Shown in pieces: positions 1-8,233 of a DNA stretch of 64,000 nt; within the stretch, counting starts at the first letter, position 1; each line of letters starts with the position of its first letter. The position numbers were made by a program, and so were the translations under genes. The stretch is from Mycobacterium heidelbergense (GTDB lineage Bacteria > Actinomycetota > Actinomycetes > Mycobacteriales > Mycobacteriaceae). The notes below the pieces were generated by a model, which was not told where the DNA came from, searched no databases, and worked only from the letters and a program-made list of their open reading frames with translations. The stretch is taken from contig NZ_AP022615.1 in assembly GCF_010730745.1 (NCBI RefSeq), forward strand, positions 1,488,001-1,552,000, read 5' to 3'.

Positions 1-1
1 G

Positions 2-145
2 GCGTTGCGGTTTGTCATAAACCTGTCGATCCACCGCGAAGCCCGCCGGCGAGTGGCCCAGATGCGGAGCACCTTCCGCCGACACCGCGAACGATTGATC
101 GCCGTCGCGATCGTGGCCCACAAGCCCGCCGGCGACGCCGGCTGA
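2..145 (+). CDS. C-terminal end of an unidentified protein (cut by window start)
   Basis: An open frame enters from the left edge and ends with TGA at 143-145, giving 47 residues rich in Arg (a RRRVAQMR stretch followed by RHRERLIAVAIVAHKP). The 5' part lies outside the window, so neither domain nor start can be seen. A tail of the form IVAHKP at the very C-terminus is reminiscent of class I SAM-dependent methyltransferases, but this is only an impression. It converges on the truncated globin gene, whose stop lies 36 bp away, so it is not part of the NO-related operon on the other strand. Confidence 0.5.
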   Translation, partial: ALRFVINLSIHREARRRVAQMRSTFRRHRERLIAVAIVAHKPAGDAG

Positions 146-181
146 CCCGAAACCGCTTGTGCGGTCACGGAATTCCTTAGT

Positions 182-619
182 TCAGCGCGCGACCAGGGTG
201 TCGAGTTCCGGCGCGTCGGTGCCCGTCAGCCGCCGGTGCATGGCCCAGGCGATCCTGGCGGCCTGGATTTTCGCGTGCTCGGCGACGGGTCCCCGAAACA
301 TCTCGTCGACGGTTTCGTTCCACACGGTCAGCCAGCGGACGAAGTGGCGCCCGCTCAGCGGGGTTTGTTGATGCACGCGCCGGTGGGCGTGCAACGCGCT
401 GCCCCGGTACAGTCCGGCGCGAAACAGCACGGTCTGCCAGAAGTCGGCCATCACCGGGATATGCGAGTCCAGCCCGCCGGCCCGCAGCTCGGCGAACGGC
501 CCGATAAGGACGTCGTCGACCATCACCCGGTCATAAAACCGATGCAACAAGGCCTCGACGTCCGCGCGGCCGGTCAGGTCCGCGACCGCCCGGTCGTCTG
601 GCGCGTGGGGCTCGGTCAT
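182..619 (-). CDS. Group III truncated haemoglobin
   Basis: A 145-residue haem protein of the 2-over-2 globin fold. The segment HIPVMADFWQTVLFR, a YRGSALHAH stretch and HFVRWLTVWNETVDEMF are characteristic of group III (P-type) truncated globins; the HF in the last segment contains the likely proximal His. Such globins bind O2 and NO, and mycobacteria of the M. avium type are known to carry one while M. tuberculosis does not. The ATG at 619 lies 9 bp downstream of the WS/DGAT stop, so the two genes are probably cotranscribed. Given the nearby NO reductase, a role in NO or redox chemistry is a reasonable inference but is not shown by the sequence. Confidence 0.87.
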   Translation of the reverse strand: MTEPHAPDDRAVADLTGRADVEALLHRFYDRVMVDDVLIGPFAELRAGGLDSHIPVMADFWQTVLFRAGLYRGSALHAHRRVHQQTPLSGRHFVRWLTVWNETVDEMFRGPVAEHAKIQAARIAWAMHRRLTGTDAPELDTLVAR

Positions 620-628
620 GGGCGCCGG

Positions 629-2062
629 CTACACGTTCGCGACGAGCGTCAGCCCGCCGCGGTCGCGCGCGGTCTTCCGTCTCTTGCTGCTCGCCACCAG
701 GCGTGCCACCGCGGCTTCGATTCCGCGGGCCAGCGTGTCGACGTCGGCCCCGGCGTCGTAGTCGGCAAGGATGCCGAAGGACAGGTCGTCGGCGTAGCTG
801 AGCATTGCCACCCCCGTTCGTAGTTGCATCGCGATCGGCGGAACCGGGAACACGCTCAGCACGCGCCGCCCCATGAAGTGCAGCGGTTCGCGGGGGCCGG
901 GGACATTCGTCGTCAAGATGGCGACGCCGCGCTGCGGCAACCGGGTCAACAGACGGACGGCCCACGCGGTCAAGGGAAATGGGATGCGGTTGGCGACCGA
1001 CACCAACGCATGACCCGCCTGGTGCTGTCCGTGAGACTTCGTGCGATCCAATCGGGAATGGACAATCCGCAGCCGCTGCACCGGGTTCCGCTCTTCGACC
1101 GGCAGGTACGGCAGCATCACCGAGACGCGGTTGTCGGTCTTGTCGAACGCGTCGACGGACCGCATCGACACCGGCACCAACGAGCGAAGCGCATCGGGCT
1201 GGGGATGCTCGCCACGCTGGACGAGGACGTTGCGGTAGCTCTCGGTGATCGCGGCCAGCGCGACATCGTTGACGGACACGTCGAACGCCCGGCACACCTG
1301 CGCGACGTCGGCCAGGGGAACCCGCGCGGCGCTGTAGCGGCGCAAATTGGTTATCGGCCCGTTCAGCGACGTCGCGGCGGGACGCAGCAGACCGGCCGCG
1401 ATTTCGGCGGCGCCCAGGGCCGTGCGGGCGGTGGTGGCGGCGACGGCGGCCGAGGCATTCCACAGGCCGCCCAGCACTTTCAGCGGATTCACGTCCGACA
1501 CGACCCGTAGGATTCCCTGCGCCTTGGGCTGCTTGGCGGCGCCGACCCGGCGCGCGAAGCTGTCGTGGATGCCGTTGGCGGCCGGGTCGCACAGGCCGGC
1601 GAGCATGTGGGTGGCGGCGATTCCGTCGGCCATGCAATGGTGGATCTTGGTCAGCATCGCCCACCGGTTGTCGCTGAGGCCCTCGATGACCCAGATTTCC
1701 CACAGCGGCCGATCCCGGTCGAGGCGCCGGGAGATGACGTCGGCGGCGAGCTGGAACAGCTCCCGGTCGTCGCCGGGCCGCGGCAGGGCGATGTGCCGCA
1801 CGTGACGCGCGAGATCGAAGCCGGGATCGTCCACCCATTCGGGCGCGCCGAGATCGAGCGGGCGCATGCGCAGCCGCTGCCCGAACCGGGGGCACGCGCG
1901 GATCCGCTGCTCGAGCGTGGACATCAGCGCATCGCGGTCCGGGATCAGCCCCTCGATGACCGCCAGACCACCGATCGCCAGGCTCACGTGCCGATCGGAA
2001 TCCTCCGCCTTGAGAAAGCCCGCGTCAAGGATTGTCAACTGGTCCACGGCCACCATCTCCAC
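629..2062 (-). CDS. WS/DGAT-type acyltransferase (triacylglycerol or wax ester synthase)
   Basis: A 477-residue member of the bifunctional wax ester synthase/diacylglycerol acyltransferase family, which joins fatty acyl-CoA to diacylglycerol or alcohols for storage lipid. The condensing motif HHxxxDG is present as HHCMADG around residue 140, after an RPLWEIWVIEG block; the C-terminal DUF1298 region carries NVPGPREPLHFMG near residue 375. Length matches the family (450-480). The longest start is GTG at 2062, with an in-frame ATG two codons later (2056) equally possible. Mycobacteria have many paralogs (Tgs family), so the exact substrate is unknown. It probably heads a two-gene operon with the globin. 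Confidence 0.9.
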   Translation of the reverse strand: MEMVAVDQLTILDAGFLKAEDSDRHVSLAIGGLAVIEGLIPDRDALMSTLEQRIRACPRFGQRLRMRPLDLGAPEWVDDPGFDLARHVRHIALPRPGDDRELFQLAADVISRRLDRDRPLWEIWVIEGLSDNRWAMLTKIHHCMADGIAATHMLAGLCDPAANGIHDSFARRVGAAKQPKAQGILRVVSDVNPLKVLGGLWNASAAVAATTARTALGAAEIAAGLLRPAATSLNGPITNLRRYSAARVPLADVAQVCRAFDVSVNDVALAAITESYRNVLVQRGEHPQPDALRSLVPVSMRSVDAFDKTDNRVSVMLPYLPVEERNPVQRLRIVHSRLDRTKSHGQHQAGHALVSVANRIPFPLTAWAVRLLTRLPQRGVAILTTNVPGPREPLHFMGRRVLSVFPVPPIAMQLRTGVAMLSYADDLSFGILADYDAGADVDTLARGIEAAVARLVASSKRRKTARDRGGLTLVANV

Positions 2063-2070
2063 AGCTTATA

Positions 2071-2081
2071 TGCAACTTGCA
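2071..2081. promoter_or_regulatory. Small palindrome in WS/DGAT promoter
   Basis: TGCAACTTGCA is an 11-bp palindrome with a single central base, 9 bp upstream of the WS/DGAT start and next to a TATAAG-like -10 hexamer on the minus strand. It could be a repressor half-site pair. No known mycobacterial consensus is recognised, so this is only a candidate operator. Confidence 0.25.
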
Positions 2082-2156
2082 GTAACACTATTCTCCGCGC
2101 CGCCGGCCCGGCGGCGGCAGGGCCGAAAGTCCCCAAGTCGGCTCGTCAGCGCGATA

Positions 2157-2170
2157 TAGAACGCGTTCTA
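2157..2170. promoter_or_regulatory. KstR-type operator upstream of the CYP125-like gene
   Basis: TAGAACGCGTTCTA is a perfect 14-bp palindrome, and the flanking A/T extends it to 16 bp. It fits exactly the KstR consensus TnnAACnnGTTnnA known for cholesterol-catabolic genes, including cyp125. It lies 94 bp upstream of the P450 ATG, in the 200-bp divergent region shared with the WS/DGAT gene. A Shine-Dalgarno AGGAGG at 2252-2257 precedes the P450 start. KstR control is inferred from the consensus match. Confidence 0.75.
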
Positions 2171-2263
2171 TTCGGCGGCGGAGAGAAGTGACTAAAGTAC
2201 CTTTTTCCTGCGGCGTTACCCAGGTCTAATCGGACTAGATACTCTCACCCACAGGAGGTTGTC

Positions 2264-3520
2264 ATGGCCCACCCCAACCTGGCGCCCGGGTTCGATTTCA
2301 CCGACCCCGACATCTACGCGCACCGCCTACCGGTCGAAGAGCTGGCCGAGCTGCGCCGAACGGCGCCCGTGTGGTGGTGCGAGCAGACCCCGGGCAAGGC
2401 CGGCGGCTTCAACGACGGCGGCCACTGGGTGGTGACCAAGCACAAGGACGTCAAGGAGATATCGCTGCGCAGCGACGTGTTCTCCAGCTGGCAAAACGGC
2501 GTGATCCCGCGGTTCAGCGACGACATCGCCCGCGAGGACATCGAGGTCCAGCGATACGTGATGCTCAACATGGACGCGCCGCACCACACCCGGCTGCGCA
2601 AGATCATCTCGCGCGGGTTCACCCCGCGGGCCATCGGCCGGCTGCGCGACGAGCTCAACGAGCGCGCGCAGAACATCGCGAAGGCCGCCGCCGCCGCGGG
2701 CTCCGGCGACTTCGTCGAACAGGTGTCGTGCGAACTGCCGCTGCAGGCGATCGCCGGCCTGCTCGGCGTGCCGCAGGAGGACCGCAACAAGCTGTTCGAG
2801 TGGTCGAACGAGATGACCGGCAACGACGACCCCGAATACGCCCACATCAACCCGAAAGCCACCTCGGCGGAGCTGATCGCCTACGCGATGGGGATGGCCG
2901 CGATCAAGGCCAAAAACCCGGGCGACGACATCGTCACGTCGCTGATCGAGGCCGACATCGACGGCGAGAAGCTGTCCGACGACGAATTCGGGTTTTTCGT
3001 GGTGATGCTCGCGGTGGCCGGCAACGAGACCACCCGCAACACGATCACCCAGGGCATGATGGCGTTCTGCGATCACCCCGACCAGTGGGAGCTGTTCAAG
3101 AGGGAGCGCCCGGAGACCGCCGTCGACGAGATCGTGCGCTGGGCCACCCCGGTGACCTGCTTTCAGCGCACCGCGCTCGCCGACTACGAGCTGTCCGGGG
3201 TGACGATCAAGAAGGGCCAGCGGGTGCTGATGTTCTACCGCTCGGCCAACTTCGACGAGGACGTGTTCACCGATCCGTACACGTTCAACATCCTGCGCGA
3301 CCCCAACCCGCACGTCGGATTCGGCGGCGGCGGCGAGCACTACTGCATCGGCGCCAACCTGGCCAGGCTGACGATCGGCCTCATGTTCAACGCCATCGCC
3401 GACCACATGCCCAATCTCGCGCCGCTCTCGACACCGCAGCGGCTGCGGTCGGGATGGCTCAACGGCATCAAACACTGGCAGGTCGATTACCAGGGCACCG
3501 GCCCACGGGGCGGGAACTGA
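2264..3520 (+). CDS. CYP125-family cytochrome P450 (steroid C26/C27 monooxygenase type)
   Basis: A 418-residue cytosolic P450. Visible marks are the I-helix AGNETTRN (about residues 252-259), the K-helix E-I-V-R and the haem-binding loop FGGGGEHYCIGANLAR, whose Cys ligates iron. The whole sequence closely resembles M. tuberculosis CYP125A1 as remembered, from the N-terminal PNLAPGFDFTDPDIY to SGWLNGIKHWQVDY. CYP125 oxidises the terminal methyl of the cholesterol side chain. Here the gene is not in the large Kst cluster but stands alone beside stress genes, so it is probably a second CYP125 copy. A KstR-type box upstream supports cholesterol-linked expression. The ATG has a good ribosome site 7 bp upstream. 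Confidence 0.9.
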   Translation: MAHPNLAPGFDFTDPDIYAHRLPVEELAELRRTAPVWWCEQTPGKAGGFNDGGHWVVTKHKDVKEISLRSDVFSSWQNGVIPRFSDDIAREDIEVQRYVMLNMDAPHHTRLRKIISRGFTPRAIGRLRDELNERAQNIAKAAAAAGSGDFVEQVSCELPLQAIAGLLGVPQEDRNKLFEWSNEMTGNDDPEYAHINPKATSAELIAYAMGMAAIKAKNPGDDIVTSLIEADIDGEKLSDDEFGFFVVMLAVAGNETTRNTITQGMMAFCDHPDQWELFKRERPETAVDEIVRWATPVTCFQRTALADYELSGVTIKKGQRVLMFYRSANFDEDVFTDPYTFNILRDPNPHVGFGGGGEHYCIGANLARLTIGLMFNAIADHMPNLAPLSTPQRLRSGWLNGIKHWQVDYQGTGPRGGN

Positions 3521-3544
3521 CCGCCCCCGCAACGGCATTCGCCC

Positions 3545-4342
3545 TCAGGGAGTGTCGTGTAGCGCGCTGGCGATGTTGTGCAACACCTCCGGGTGTCGCA
3601 AGAACGGGGTGATGATGTCGACCGGCAGCGGGAACACCACCGTTGAGTTCTGGTCGGCGCCCAATTCCAGAAGCGTTTGCAGGTAACGCAATTGCAGCGA
3701 CGCCGGGCTCTTGGACAGGGTTTCGGCGGCTTCCCGCAGCTCCTCGGACGCCTGCAGCTCCCCGCGGGCGTTGATGACTTTGGCCCGGCGTTCCCGTTCG
3801 GCTTCGGCCTCGCGGGCCATCGCGCGCTGCATCGACTCCGGGATCTCGACGTCTTTGATCTCGACCACCCGGACCTGGATGCCCCATGGCTCCGTTTGCT
3901 TTTCGATGATCGTGCGCAAATCGCTGTTGAGGTCTTCACGGTGCGCCAGCAAGGTGTCGAGGTCGGCCCGCCCGAGCAGCGAACGCAGCGTCGTCTGCGC
4001 GATCTGGGAGGTCGCGACGGCGTAGTTCTCCACCGCCAGGATCGCCTTGAGCGGTTCCATCACCTGGAACATGACCACCGCGTTGACGCGGGCCGGCACG
4101 TTGTCGCGGGTGATCACCTCCTGCGGGGGGATGGTCAGCGTCACCAGCCGCTGATCGACTCGAATCATCTTGTCCACCAGCGGAATCAGGAAGCGAAGCC
4201 CGGGACGATACAGCGGGCGCACATGACCCATCCGGAACACCACCCCGCGTTCGTACTCGCGCAGGACCGTCAGCGACAGCAACCCGAGCACGGCCAGTAT
4301 CGCGATCCCCGTGGCGATGACGCCAATCACCAGTGCGGTCAT
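3545..4342 (-). CDS. SPFH/stomatin-prohibitin family membrane protein
   Basis: A 265-residue stomatin/HflK-like protein. One N-terminal membrane helix (about residues 3-24) is followed by the SPFH band-7 domain (REYERGVVFRMG to about residue 190), with the typical VITRDNVPARVNAVVMFQV, and a charged Ala/Glu-rich coiled coil (MAREAEAERERRAKVI). Such proteins form membrane rings that scaffold proteases or respiratory complexes. The ATG at 4342 overlaps the stop of the upstream cysteine-rich protein by 4 bp (ATGA), which fixes the start and indicates translational coupling. As the last gene of the norZ operon it may organise or protect the NO reductase; that is inference. Confidence 0.88.
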   Translation of the reverse strand: MTALVIGVIATGIAILAVLGLLSLTVLREYERGVVFRMGHVRPLYRPGLRFLIPLVDKMIRVDQRLVTLTIPPQEVITRDNVPARVNAVVMFQVMEPLKAILAVENYAVATSQIAQTTLRSLLGRADLDTLLAHREDLNSDLRTIIEKQTEPWGIQVRVVEIKDVEIPESMQRAMAREAEAERERRAKVINARGELQASEELREAAETLSKSPASLQLRYLQTLLELGADQNSTVVFPLPVDIITPFLRHPEVLHNIASALHDTP

Positions 4343-4965
4343 GAGGTCCTGTCTTCCTTGCCTTGCCAGCCTCCCCAGCGCGTGGAGTACCGGTCGATCG
4401 CGGCCGCCACCTGGTCCTCGATGGCGGTGCGGTGCGGCAGGTAATCCGGCGCGTTGGACGGAGTGTTCCACAGATGGCGGGCCAGCGGCAGCCCCAGCAG
4501 GACGACGACCAGCACCGTGCCCGCCAGCACCAGCACGTCGCCGACCGAATGGCTCGCGACCAACGTGGCCAGCGGCAGCACGATGCCGAACGCCACCACG
4601 CAGCAGGCGATTCCGCGATGAAACCGCCCGGCGTCCGAATGCGGCCACGGGTCGATCTCGCGGCTGACCTCGCGGCCGTGATCCGATGTCGTGCACGTCG
4701 ACTTGACGGGACAGCTGTTACACACCACCGGCAACGCCCGGTATCGCATGACCCGGTGTTTGGGATCGAACGAGCTCGGCCATAGCCAGTGGTCCTGCGG
4801 GCACACCCAGGCGTCGTGGTCGGGGCGGTAGGTGAATCGGCCCGTGCGCCAGAGCGCCGCGCGCGCCGACGCCCGTCGCGCCATCGAGTCGAAACTCCAC
4901 CCGATGGCCAGCAGCGCCAGCGAATAGCCGGCGATGAGCCACACGGACGCGGCTGGCGCGGCCAT
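4339..4965 (-). CDS. Cysteine-rich membrane protein linked to NO reductase
   Basis: A 208-residue protein of unknown function between norZ and the SPFH gene. It has an N-terminal membrane helix (about 8-24), a polar region with Cys55-Pro, His59, Cys82, Cys85, Cys91 (CxxC-P-x4-C pattern) and GREVSREI, then two further membrane helices (about 115-135 and 138-158) and a polar tail. The polar region recalls the Cys-rich zinc-like segment seen in IS1182-type DDE transposases (CP-x-G ... Y ... CxxCPxxxxC ... GRxxxR), here without any transposase catalytic domain. It starts 3 bp after norZ and overlaps the SPFH gene by 4 bp, so all three are one operon. A metal-binding accessory role is possible. 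Confidence 0.75.
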   Translation of the reverse strand: MAAPAASVWLIAGYSLALLAIGWSFDSMARRASARAALWRTGRFTYRPDHDAWVCPQDHWLWPSSFDPKHRVMRYRALPVVCNSCPVKSTCTTSDHGREVSREIDPWPHSDAGRFHRGIACCVVAFGIVLPLATLVASHSVGDVLVLAGTVLVVVLLGLPLARHLWNTPSNAPDYLPHRTAIEDQVAAAIDRYSTRWGGWQGKEDRTS

Positions 4966-4968
4966 CGG

Positions 4969-7287
4969 TCAGTCCTTCGCCGCCGCCGCCGAGCCGGTTG
5001 TGGACTCGGCCGGAACCTCGGTGTAGAGCGGATGTTCGGGCAATTCTTGAACGGTCGAACCGGAACGGAAGTTGCGCAGCGCGGTCCACGCGATCCAGAC
5101 GAACGGCAGCACACCGCCGACGATCAGGATGACGTCGCCGGGCAGCCGCAGCCATTCGAGCACCGCGTTGCCGGGTCTGGTGATGTAGCCCAGCGAGCGG
5201 GCCTCGAAGTAGCCGTCGTTGACCGAGTGGTACAGCTGCAGCACACCCAGCGGCAACAAGGTGACGAACACCATCCACGCCAGGCCGATGTTCATACACC
5301 AGAAGGAGATTCGCGCCAGCTTCTCCGGCCACTTGTCGGCGGGGATGACATAGCGGAACGCGAAAATCGCCAGGCCGACGGCGAGCATGCCGTACACGCC
5401 CATCATCGCCGCATGCGCGTGGTTGGCCGTCAGCGCGGTGCCGATCTGGTAGTAGGACACGATCGGCAGGTTGATCAGGAACCCGAAGATGCCCGCCCCC
5501 AAGAAGTTCCAGAAGCCCACCGCGACGAGGAACATCACCGCCCAGCGGTGCGGGAAGGGGTTGGCGTCGCCGGACTGCTGGCGCGCGCCCAGCTGCAGGA
5601 ACGCCCACGCCTCGACAGTCAGGAAGGTCAGCGGAATGACCTCGGCCGCCGAGAAGAACGCGCCCAGCGCCATGTGCTCCACCGGGGTGCCGGAGAAGTA
5701 CAGGTGGTGCATGGTGCCGATGACGCCGCCCGCGGAGTACAGGATGACGTCAAGGAAGATCACGCCCAACGCGATTCGCTCGCGCACCACGCCCAGCAGC
5801 ACGAACATGTAGGCCACCATCACGGTGGTGAACAGTTCGAGGAAGTCCTCGACCCACAGGTGCACCACCCAGAACCGCCAGAAGTCGGCGACGGTGTAGT
5901 GGGTGTCGCTGCCGGCCAGTAGCCCGACGGCGTAGAACGCCGGAATCGCCAGCCCGGAGAAGAAGAACAGCCACGGCATGTTCATCTTCGACTCGCCCTT
6001 GAGCCGGGCGCGCATGCCCCGCCAGATGATCGCGATCCACACGAACAGGCCGACGATCAGCAGGATCTGCCAGAGCCGCGGCAGGTCGAGGTACTCCCAC
6101 TGCTGGGAGAACAGCCCACCCGCGGGGATCACGCCGTAGATGGAGAGCCCCTCGCAGATCAGCGAGCCGAACACGACCACGGCGACGGCGCCCAGCAGGA
6201 CGTAGGCGAGCAGGCCCTGTCGGCGCGGCTCGCGGCGGGCGATGAACGGCACCAGGAAGATGCCACCCGCCAGAAACGCCGCCGCGGTCCAGAACAACGC
6301 CAGCTGCAGGTGCCAGGTGCGGGCCAGGTTATAGGGCAGCAGCCGGGCCAGGTCCAGGCCGAAGAACGTCGACAAATCGGCGCGGTAGTGCTCGGCGGCC
6401 GCACCGAGCAGCGTCTGGGCCAAAAACAGCACCGACACGATCGCGAAGAACCAGATGGTCGCCCGCTGCGCCGGCGTCAGGCTCACCTCGCCGGGTTGGC
6501 GGAACGACAGCGTGGACGCCTCGGCGCCGTGCCAGCCGACCTTCTGGCTCCAGCGCCCGTAGACGGCGAACATGATTCCGATGCCGCCCAGCAGCGCGAT
6601 CAGCGACAGCGCCGACCACACGACCACCGCCGCGGTCGGGCCGTTGTCGACCCGAGGCTCGGCCGGCCAGTTGTTGGTGTAGCTGTACCTGTGCCCGGGG
6701 CGCTCGGCCGCCGCGGCCCACGCCGTCCACGCGAAGAACGCCGTCAACTGGCGGATCTGCGCCTTGTCGGTGATCAGCTGCGGCAGCAGCCCGTACTTGG
6801 TCGAGTTCTCACCGAAGTAGGCCGCGTAATGGCTTTGGATGCGGCCGAACGCGGCGGCCTGGCGGTCGGTGAACACCAGCGTCTTGGTGTCGGGGTTGTA
6901 CCGGTTGGTGCGGAACTCGGTGACCACGCGGTCGCGCGGGTCGACCAGACCCTGCGCCCGCAGCTGATCGGCGACGTCGTCGGTGGCCATGCGCAGGTAT
7001 TCGGCCGTGTAGTCGGGCCCGAGGTAGGCGCCGTGGCCCAACACCGACCCGTACTCCATCAGCCCCCGGGCTTGGTAGAGCTCCTGCCCGCGGGTGATGT
7101 CGTCGCCGGTGAACAGCGGCTGACCGGATTCGCTGACCACCCTGTCGGGCATCGGCATCGCTGCCGTGTAGGTCCGATAGGCCAGGATGCCCATCACCAG
7201 GAAGCCGAAGATCATCACCAGGGCGACACCCTGGACCCATCCCCGTCCGACCAATGGCTGCGATGAATGTGCCGGGTGTTCTGACAT
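4969..7287 (-). CDS. norZ: Quinol-dependent nitric oxide reductase (qNOR)
   Basis: A 772-residue single-subunit NO reductase that reduces 2 NO to N2O with electrons from quinol in the cytoplasmic membrane. The N-terminal periplasmic part (TGDDITRGQELYQARGLMEYG ... GAYLGPDYTAEYL) is the qNOR cytochrome c-like fold lacking CxxCH, followed by the multi-helix haem-copper-oxidase-like domain with conserved His-rich helices (for example WVVHLWVEDFLEL and ANHAHAAMMGVYG). Length fits qNOR (about 750-780). The in-frame ORF reaches 7341, but ATG at 7287 has AAAGAGG eight bases upstream and begins MSEHPAHSS, so it is preferred. First gene of an operon with the Cys-rich and SPFH genes, headed by an FNR/DNR-type box. 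Confidence 0.93.
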   Translation of the reverse strand: MSEHPAHSSQPLVGRGWVQGVALVMIFGFLVMGILAYRTYTAAMPMPDRVVSESGQPLFTGDDITRGQELYQARGLMEYGSVLGHGAYLGPDYTAEYLRMATDDVADQLRAQGLVDPRDRVVTEFRTNRYNPDTKTLVFTDRQAAAFGRIQSHYAAYFGENSTKYGLLPQLITDKAQIRQLTAFFAWTAWAAAAERPGHRYSYTNNWPAEPRVDNGPTAAVVVWSALSLIALLGGIGIMFAVYGRWSQKVGWHGAEASTLSFRQPGEVSLTPAQRATIWFFAIVSVLFLAQTLLGAAAEHYRADLSTFFGLDLARLLPYNLARTWHLQLALFWTAAAFLAGGIFLVPFIARREPRRQGLLAYVLLGAVAVVVFGSLICEGLSIYGVIPAGGLFSQQWEYLDLPRLWQILLIVGLFVWIAIIWRGMRARLKGESKMNMPWLFFFSGLAIPAFYAVGLLAGSDTHYTVADFWRFWVVHLWVEDFLELFTTVMVAYMFVLLGVVRERIALGVIFLDVILYSAGGVIGTMHHLYFSGTPVEHMALGAFFSAAEVIPLTFLTVEAWAFLQLGARQQSGDANPFPHRWAVMFLVAVGFWNFLGAGIFGFLINLPIVSYYQIGTALTANHAHAAMMGVYGMLAVGLAIFAFRYVIPADKWPEKLARISFWCMNIGLAWMVFVTLLPLGVLQLYHSVNDGYFEARSLGYITRPGNAVLEWLRLPGDVILIVGGVLPFVWIAWTALRNFRSGSTVQELPEHPLYTEVPAESTTGSAAAAKD

Positions 7288-7449
7288 GGCGACGACCTCT
7301 TTCGCGTGTATTGCCAGATGTCTGATACGCGACGCAGTCACAGTACTCGGATTGGGGCTGTGATGGTCTCAGGCAGTGGCGTCCTTGCCGCGGTTTCCCT
7401 TCGTGCTCGCGCAACGGGCCCACGCTACGAACCTTGGGGGACGGCGGGT

Positions 7450-7463
7450 TTGACATAGATCAA
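7450..7463 (-). promoter_or_regulatory. FNR/DNR-type box in the norZ promoter
   Basis: TTGACATAGATCAA matches the Crp/Fnr-family consensus TTGAT-N4-ATCAA with one mismatch (C for T at the fifth base). It lies in the 195-bp gap between the Crp/Fnr regulator stop (7483) and norZ (start 7287). Its centre is about 170 bp upstream of norZ, which allows activation of a promoter about 40 bp downstream with a leader of about 130 nt. The regulator encoded next door is the obvious candidate ligand. Confidence 0.72.
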
Positions 7464-7482
7464 GTCGGCCCTATGGCTGTGG

Positions 7483-8223
7483 TCACAGAATCGAGCCACT
7501 CCGGGTATAGGAGTCCAAAGCGGCGATGTCGGGAATCTCGATGACGGCGCCGTCGGCACGGATCAGGCCCTTCTCGGAGAGGGCGCGCATCGCGCGGGAG
7601 AAGGTTTCGGGCGTCATGCCCAGCCGCGATGCGAGGACGTGTTTGAGGGCGGGCAGCTCGATGCGGGTCGACCGCGCGTCGAGGCTTGCCTCGCCTGCCG
7701 GCGGGGCGGCTCCCCCGCCCAGGTCGTAGGACCCGGCCCCGGCCGCGCCGAGGATGTAGGCCACGATCCGCTGGGTCGCGGATTGCAGGGACAGCATGGC
7801 GATGTCCTGGATCTTGCTTTGCAGCCGCCGCGCCATCGAGGCCAGCATGATGCGCGCCATCCCCGGGTCGTCGTCGAGGACCCGGTCGACCGCGGCGGCC
7901 GGGACGAACACCAGCCGCGCATCGGCCAGGGCGGTGGCGTCCACCGGATACGGTTCGCGGACGAACATGACCGCATGGCCGAAAGCGCTTCCCGGACGCA
8001 GGATTTCCAGCACCTTCAGCACGCCTTCGGAGTTGGACACCGAAAGCTGCATGAGGCCCTCGTGAACCATGTAGAAACCCGTCGATGGCGTTCCCTTACG
8101 GAACAGCACCTGACCCGAGGGCAGAAAGATCGCGCGGCTCCGCGCGGCCAGAAAGTCCACGTGCGCGGCGTCGAGCCCGTCGAACATGGGGACGGACGCG
8201 ATGGCCTTTCGCAACTCGGTCAC
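7483..8223 (-). CDS. Crp/Fnr-family transcriptional regulator (NnrR/DNR-like)
   Basis: A 246-residue regulator with an N-terminal cyclic-nucleotide-like beta-barrel (about 15-125: LPSGQVLFRKGTPSTGFYMVHEG, GSAFGHAVMF), a long dimer helix (MARIMLASMARRLQSKIQDI) and a C-terminal winged helix-turn-helix (LKHVLASRLGMTPETFSRAMRALSEKG split across about 190-220). The recognition helix PETFSRAMRAL has the E-x-x-S-R pattern typical of FNR/DNR readers of TTGAT boxes. No N-terminal Cys cluster for an Fe-S centre is seen, so a haem/NO-sensing DNR/NnrR type is more likely than true FNR. GTG start at 8223, 10 bp after the PNPOx gene, indicates cotranscription with it. Confidence 0.85.
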   Translation of the reverse strand: MTELRKAIASVPMFDGLDAAHVDFLAARSRAIFLPSGQVLFRKGTPSTGFYMVHEGLMQLSVSNSEGVLKVLEILRPGSAFGHAVMFVREPYPVDATALADARLVFVPAAAVDRVLDDDPGMARIMLASMARRLQSKIQDIAMLSLQSATQRIVAYILGAAGAGSYDLGGGAAPPAGEASLDARSTRIELPALKHVLASRLGMTPETFSRAMRALSEKGLIRADGAVIEIPDIAALDSYTRSGSIL

Positions 8224-8233
8224 CGCGGGCCAC

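Noticed and set aside
531..1895. Long minus-strand frame of 454 codons overlapping the WS/DGAT gene
   Set aside because: Arg/Ala/Pro-rich shadow of the WS/DGAT gene in another frame; no domain, whereas the 629-2062 frame has the HHxxxDG motif.
2327..3538. 403-codon frame antisense to the P450
   Set aside because: Typical high-GC antisense frame; low-complexity composition, no motif, and the P450 is unmistakable on the plus strand.
7430..7446. Second DosR-like site before norZ (TTGGGGGACGGCGGG)
   Set aside because: Only one half resembles the consensus and it carries an extra G; no second half-site.
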